Assembly (NCBI GenBank): GCA_938085105.1 | Contig: CALKGK010000036.1 | Coordinates: forward strand, 1 to 64,000 | DNA length: 64,000 bases | Direction of reading: 5' to 3' | Source of the DNA: an uncultured Flavobacteriales bacterium | Lineage (GTDB): Bacteria; Bacteroidota; Bacteroidia; Flavobacteriales_D; Sanyastnellaceae | In this document: positions 61,051 to 64,000 of the stretch, one piece after another | Layout of the letters: the number at the start of each line of letters is the position of its first letter | Numbering within the stretch: the stretch's first letter is position 1 | Program-made: the position numbers and the translations under genes | Notes under the pieces: generated by a model | Told to the model about the DNA's origin: nothing | The model's database searches: none | The model's input: the letters and a program-made list of their open reading frames with translations, nothing else

Positions 61051-62411
61051 TGAAATTAAAAACACTCATATCTCTTTTATTGACCTTGGTCTTGGTGTCT
61101 TGCGCTTCCAGAAAAGTACAGGAAACGGTGGTTCCCAAACCTACGTGGGTAGATCAGCGTCCGATAGACAACGCTTACTACATTGGAGTGGGTTCTGCGT
61201 CCAAACAAATGGACCCGTTGAACTATGCCCAAACCGCTAAGAAAAATGCTCTGGACGATCTGAGTTCTGAGATCAGCGTCACCGTTAAAAGCTCTTCTTT
61301 CCTGAACACCATGGAAACGAACAACTTTTTTCGAGAAGAATTCACATCCAACATTGCCACATACACTGATGAACGTATTGAAGGTTTTGAAGTTGTTGGC
61401 GCTTGGGAAGACGAGCAAGATTATTGGATTTTTTATCGATTGTCAAAGTCAAAGCACGAAGCCATAAAGGCGGAAAAAAAGCGTTTGGCCATGAACAGTG
61501 CAGCCAACTTTTACACCAAAGGTAGAAGTGCCGAAGCTGAAGGAAACCTCAGCGCTGCTTTTGACCTCATGTTCCGTGGTTTGTTTGAACTCACGGCGTA
61601 TTGGAACGAGGTAAACGAATACTCTTATGAAGGTAGAAATGTATTTTTAGACAATGAGATTTTCAGTCATCTCAGACAGATGATCAACAACCTCGATCTT
61701 AAAATTACACCTGAAGCTTTGGTTTTGAACCCTGAAAACGGATTTAAAACCGAAGCCCTGGTTTCGCTCACCTTGGATGGAAAACCGGTGCCCAATGTTC
61801 TTCATCGATACAAATTCGACGATGGCAGATACAAGCGATTTAAAGAATTTCGAACCGATGCGAGTGGTTATGCCTCATTACCTATTCGTGAAGCCAACCC
61901 GAAGAACTTCAACAACGAACTGGAAGTGAGTCTTATCTTGGACGACCTCGTTCCAAGCGATTTGGATCCTCAGCTCATTCAACCCTTGGTGGAGACCTTG
62001 CAGCGTCCGAGCACTAGAGTATCCATCTCCATGGAAATGCCCGTGATATATATGCTCAGCACAGAGAAAAACTTGGATCAGGAAGAGCAAAAATGGCTCG
62101 CCTCGGCCATGACAAAAAAACTCAGCTCTGAGGGGTATGTATTCACTGAGCGCATCGATCAAGCGGATTATCTTGTATACATTTCAGCTGAAACCAGAGA
62201 AGGCGGAACATCTCAAGGTTTTCATGTGGCCTACTTGAACATGAATGTACAAGTGAGAACCCACAACGATGATATTATATATCAAAGTAATCTGAACGAC
62301 ATTAAAGGTTTGCAGCTCAATTACCGCGCAGCAGGCATTGAAGCATTTAAAAAAGGCGCCAAGCAACTAGAAAAAGACATCTGTAAAGATATTGTAGATG
62401 CAATTTTTTAA
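61050..62411 (+). CDS. LPP20-like lipoprotein
   Basis: A 453-residue lipoprotein with lipobox LVLVSC|A (Cys near 18). The LPP20-like region (about 30-130) has PTWVDQRP, YYIGVGSAS and TAKKNALDDLSSEISVTVKSS. A second region at the C-terminus (TEKNLDQEEQKWLASAMTKK..) has conserved helices and strands of unknown family. Coupled to the CsgG-like gene by TAATG; overlaps the preceding open frame of the next gene. LPP20-family proteins include FlgP of flagellar outer-membrane rings; no flagellar genes are present here. Confidence 0.75.
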   Translation: MKLKTLISLLLTLVLVSCASRKVQETVVPKPTWVDQRPIDNAYYIGVGSASKQMDPLNYAQTAKKNALDDLSSEISVTVKSSSFLNTMETNNFFREEFTSNIATYTDERIEGFEVVGAWEDEQDYWIFYRLSKSKHEAIKAEKKRLAMNSAANFYTKGRSAEAEGNLSAAFDLMFRGLFELTAYWNEVNEYSYEGRNVFLDNEIFSHLRQMINNLDLKITPEALVLNPENGFKTEALVSLTLDGKPVPNVLHRYKFDDGRYKRFKEFRTDASGYASLPIREANPKNFNNELEVSLILDDLVPSDLDPQLIQPLVETLQRPSTRVSISMEMPVIYMLSTEKNLDQEEQKWLASAMTKKLSSEGYVFTERIDQADYLVYISAETREGGTSQGFHVAYLNMNVQVRTHNDDIIYQSNLNDIKGLQLNYRAAGIEAFKKGAKQLEKDICKDIVDAIF

Positions 62412-62451
62412 TTTGGCACAGTTTATGAATTATCCGAATCAAACAAGCGAC

Positions 62452-63042
62452 ATGAAAAAATTCACTTCAACCAGAAATTTGAGCTTCCTATTGGGAATGT
62501 TCATTTTATCAATAGCTTTCACAAGCTGTAAAAGAAACAAAGGAACAGAAGAGCCAAAACAGCCGGCTGGAGAAGTTCTTATTAACGAGTATTGCTCAGG
62601 AGACAAGTACTATTCAGACAACAAGACTTTTAGAGCTTCAGCTACTGGAGAGTCCATGAGCAGAGAAACGGCGAAGAAAAAAGCACGTTCAAATGCTGAA
62701 GACGAATTAGCAAGAACCATCTCTTCTACGCTTCAAATTGTAACTGATAATTACGTAAACTCTTCTACCTTCAATAACAAAGAAGAAGTTACTGAGACCT
62801 TCAACAACTTGGCAAGAACTGTAGTTGATCAGAAGCTTAGAGGTGCCATCACTATTTGTGAGCAAACCACTCAGAAAGCCAATGGTAATTACGTGAATTA
62901 CATCGCCCTTGAATTATCAGGAGATGACATTGCACAAGCTTACAATGAAAGCTTATCGAAAGACGAGCGCATCAAAGCAGAGTACAACTACGAAAAGTTC
63001 AAGGAAACTTTTGAAGCAGAAATGGAAAAACTAGGAAACTAG
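62452..63042 (+). CDS. LPP20-like lipoprotein (small)
   Basis: A 196-residue lipoprotein: signal MKKFTSTRNLSFLLGMFILSI with lipobox FTSC|K. Mature part starts GDKYYSDNKTFRASATGES, then TAKKKARSNAEDELARTISST, close to the corresponding part of the larger LPP20-like protein upstream. ATG 62452 is chosen because it starts the signal peptide; an earlier open codon at 62398 overlaps the upstream gene. Third of the lipoprotein trio, closed by a terminator. Confidence 0.75.
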   Translation: MKKFTSTRNLSFLLGMFILSIAFTSCKRNKGTEEPKQPAGEVLINEYCSGDKYYSDNKTFRASATGESMSRETAKKKARSNAEDELARTISSTLQIVTDNYVNSSTFNNKEEVTETFNNLARTVVDQKLRGAITICEQTTQKANGNYVNYIALELSGDDIAQAYNESLSKDERIKAEYNYEKFKETFEAEMEKLGN

Positions 63043-63064
63043 TTCCCGAGCTTATCGTATATTT

Positions 63065-63092
63065 AAAGACCTCCATTGTGAGGTCTTTTTTT
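63065..63092 (+). terminator. intrinsic terminator of the CsgG/LPP20 unit
   Basis: AAAGACCTC pairs with GAGGTCTTT around loop CATTGT, followed by a T run. Confidence 0.9.
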
Positions 63093-63131
63093 TTGCTAAC
63101 CTAAACTATTGTGCCTCAATACCTCTTTTCG

Positions 63132-63139
63132 TATTTTTG
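63132..63139 (+). promoter_or_regulatory. -7 element TATTTTTG with TTG -33 box, before the last gene
   Basis: TAnnTTTG match with TTG at 63109-63111, 20 nt upstream; 16 nt before ATG 63156. Confidence 0.65.
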
Positions 63140-63155
63140 GGGTCTATATTATAAT

Positions 63156-64000
63156 ATGAAAAACCGGTCTACCCTCCTCCTTTTCATTGCTGCCTTTTGT
63201 GCATTCTCCTTGTTACCGCACTCCTCTTTTTCTCAAGTTTTTGGAACGCCCCTCTATGAATGGAACTTTACTTCTGGAATTCCGGCAGATTGGGAAAATG
63301 AAAGTGAAGATGGCGTTTCTGAATGGGAGTATCGCGGACCGAATACGACTCCTTCAAATGCCATTGCATCTCGCGGCTCTTGTGCTTCCAGTTCCGTTCC
63401 TTTGGCCTCTGAAACTCTCGCCGATGGTTTTCTCATTTTCGATTCGAATTATTGGGATGATGATGGAGGTGCATGTGGCGGGAACATCGGCGGGGGCCCA
63501 GCACCTGGACCACATCTAGCTTGGCTTACGACCAATAGTTTTAGCCTTGCTGAAAACCCAGAAGCAACGTTAACCTTTCAACAACAATATAAGCACTACC
63601 TCTCTGGAGGAACCACCTCCACAACAAAAGTATATATATCCATCGATGGAGGTGAGTTTGAACTCTTGCTTGACAATAGCTCGGAAGGAATTTCAAACTC
63701 AGAAAATGTGGAGTGGGTTTCGATTCCTCTTACAACCATCGCCGGAGGTTCAAGCGATGTTCGAATACGGTTTGAATTCTCTGGTTTCTACTACTGGTGG
63801 ATGATTGACAATGTAGTTGTTTTTGAACCGAGTGAAAACGACCTTGTGCTCTACAATGCGAACTACAGCACCTTCGTCCAAAATCTTGAAAATATCTTCT
63901 TTGATCAGGAGTACAATTTCTATCCACTCAACATGATCCCGCAGTTGGAACTCAGTGCACGCGGACAAAATATTGGCGGACAAACACAAACCAACACCAA
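63156..64000 (+). CDS. large secreted surface protein, N-terminal part (runs off the window)
   Basis: ATG 63156 opens a frame with no stop to position 64000 (at least 281 residues). Signal peptide MKNRSTLLLFIAAFCAFSLL..SFSQ, then YEWNFTSGIPADWENESEDG, a pattern typical of cleaved-adhesin/MAM-like jelly-roll domains in T9SS cargo of Bacteroidota; FSGFYYWWMIDNVVVFEP closes that domain at about residue 225. The T9SS C-terminal domain would lie beyond the window. Function unknown; adhesion or surface coat is inferred from the domain type. Confidence 0.8.
   Translation, partial: MKNRSTLLLFIAAFCAFSLLPHSSFSQVFGTPLYEWNFTSGIPADWENESEDGVSEWEYRGPNTTPSNAIASRGSCASSSVPLASETLADGFLIFDSNYWDDDGGACGGNIGGGPAPGPHLAWLTTNSFSLAENPEATLTFQQQYKHYLSGGTTSTTKVYISIDGGEFELLLDNSSEGISNSENVEWVSIPLTTIAGGSSDVRIRFEFSGFYYWWMIDNVVVFEPSENDLVLYNANYSTFVQNLENIFFDQEYNFYPLNMIPQLELSARGQNIGGQTQTNT

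Noticed and set aside
59677-62411. Curli secretion operon
   Set aside because: Only a CsgG-like domain is present; no curlin subunits, CsgE or CsgF-like proteins are nearby, and the CsgG domain is fused to TPR helices.

Overview
The window reads as a chromosomal core segment of a member of Bacteroidota, most likely a marine Flavobacteriales bacterium of the Cryomorphaceae/Schleiferiaceae kind (lineage is an inference). Evidence: TAnnTTTG promoter elements instead of sigma70 boxes, almost no Shine-Dalgarno sequences, a SecDF fusion, a type IX secretion (T9SS) C-terminal signal, OmpA proteins with an N-terminal 'NGSFE/NGDFE' domain, DUF3667/DUF4159/DUF4476/DUF5606 proteins, bacillithiol synthesis, and a monocyclic-carotenoid operon. 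No prophage, insertion sequence, CRISPR array or other clearly acquired island is visible, and coding density is very high.

Layout. 1-399: tmRNA on the minus strand. 0.45-8.7 kb: envelope and metabolic genes (DUF3667, a lysine-ketoglutarate-reductase-like dehydrogenase, TonB-like protein, DUF2807 lipoprotein, a Cys/Lys-rich secreted protein, LhgO, a UMF1-type transporter, an OmpA protein). 8.7-9.0 kb: the only long gene-free gap, holding three tandem ~79 bp repeats and a terminator. 9.0-13.1 kb (minus): amn-holA-hemE-OmpA paralogue. 13.1-20.1 kb: an orphan HSDR_N nuclease-like protein, DUF5606, M3 peptidase, DinB, 3-hydroxyacyl-CoA dehydrogenase, a T9SS-exported M43 protease, and a K+ channel with a zinc ribbon. 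20.2-26.4 kb: acyl-CoA synthetase, PAP2 phosphatase, CrcB, a PafA-type phosphatase, M61 peptidase. 26.5-28.8 kb: a run of seven very small membrane proteins (DUF2752, Cys-motif, DUF2085, 2-TM, TM2, DUF2752, TM2). 28.8-39.1 kb: DUF4159, SecDF, TatA, Ca/Na antiporter, AlkB, PanB, RluA, TrxB, VanY-like peptidase, CorA, tRNA-His. 39.2-44.0 kb: glycosyltransferase plus flippase, BshB1 plus glutathione peroxidase, M23/LysM peptidase. 44.1-50.8 kb: the carotenoid operon. 50.8-55.9 kb (minus): mutL with two rhomboids, and a long-form ispH. 56-58.5 kb: two secreted unknowns and a saccharopine dehydrogenase. 58.6-63.0 kb: a DUF4476 protein and a lipoprotein trio (TPR-CsgG, LPP20-like, LPP20-like). The window ends inside a large secreted protein gene.

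How the parts fit. crtI-crtB-(unknown)-idi-crtD-cruF-crtZ-crtYcd is one overlapping operon predicted to make a saproxanthin-type monocyclic carotenoid; IspH nearby supplies C5 precursors. The lysine-ketoglutarate-reductase-like and saccharopine-dehydrogenase-like proteins, 55 kb apart, look like the two halves of a saccharopine pathway. BshB1, glutathione peroxidase and TrxB give a thiol-redox theme.

Most notable unexplained signals: (i) promoter-to-start spacing is bimodal, with TAnnTTTG either 4-5 nt or 16-19 nt before the start codon, which predicts a large set of leaderless mRNAs including hemE, tatA, panB and the glutathione peroxidase; (ii) the small Cys-motif/TM2 membrane-protein cluster; (iii) the CsgG/LPP20 lipoprotein trio; (iv) the Cys/Lys-rich exported protein; (v) the tandem repeats between OmpA paralogues. 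All calls come from reading the sequence and remembered family knowledge; no database search was run.
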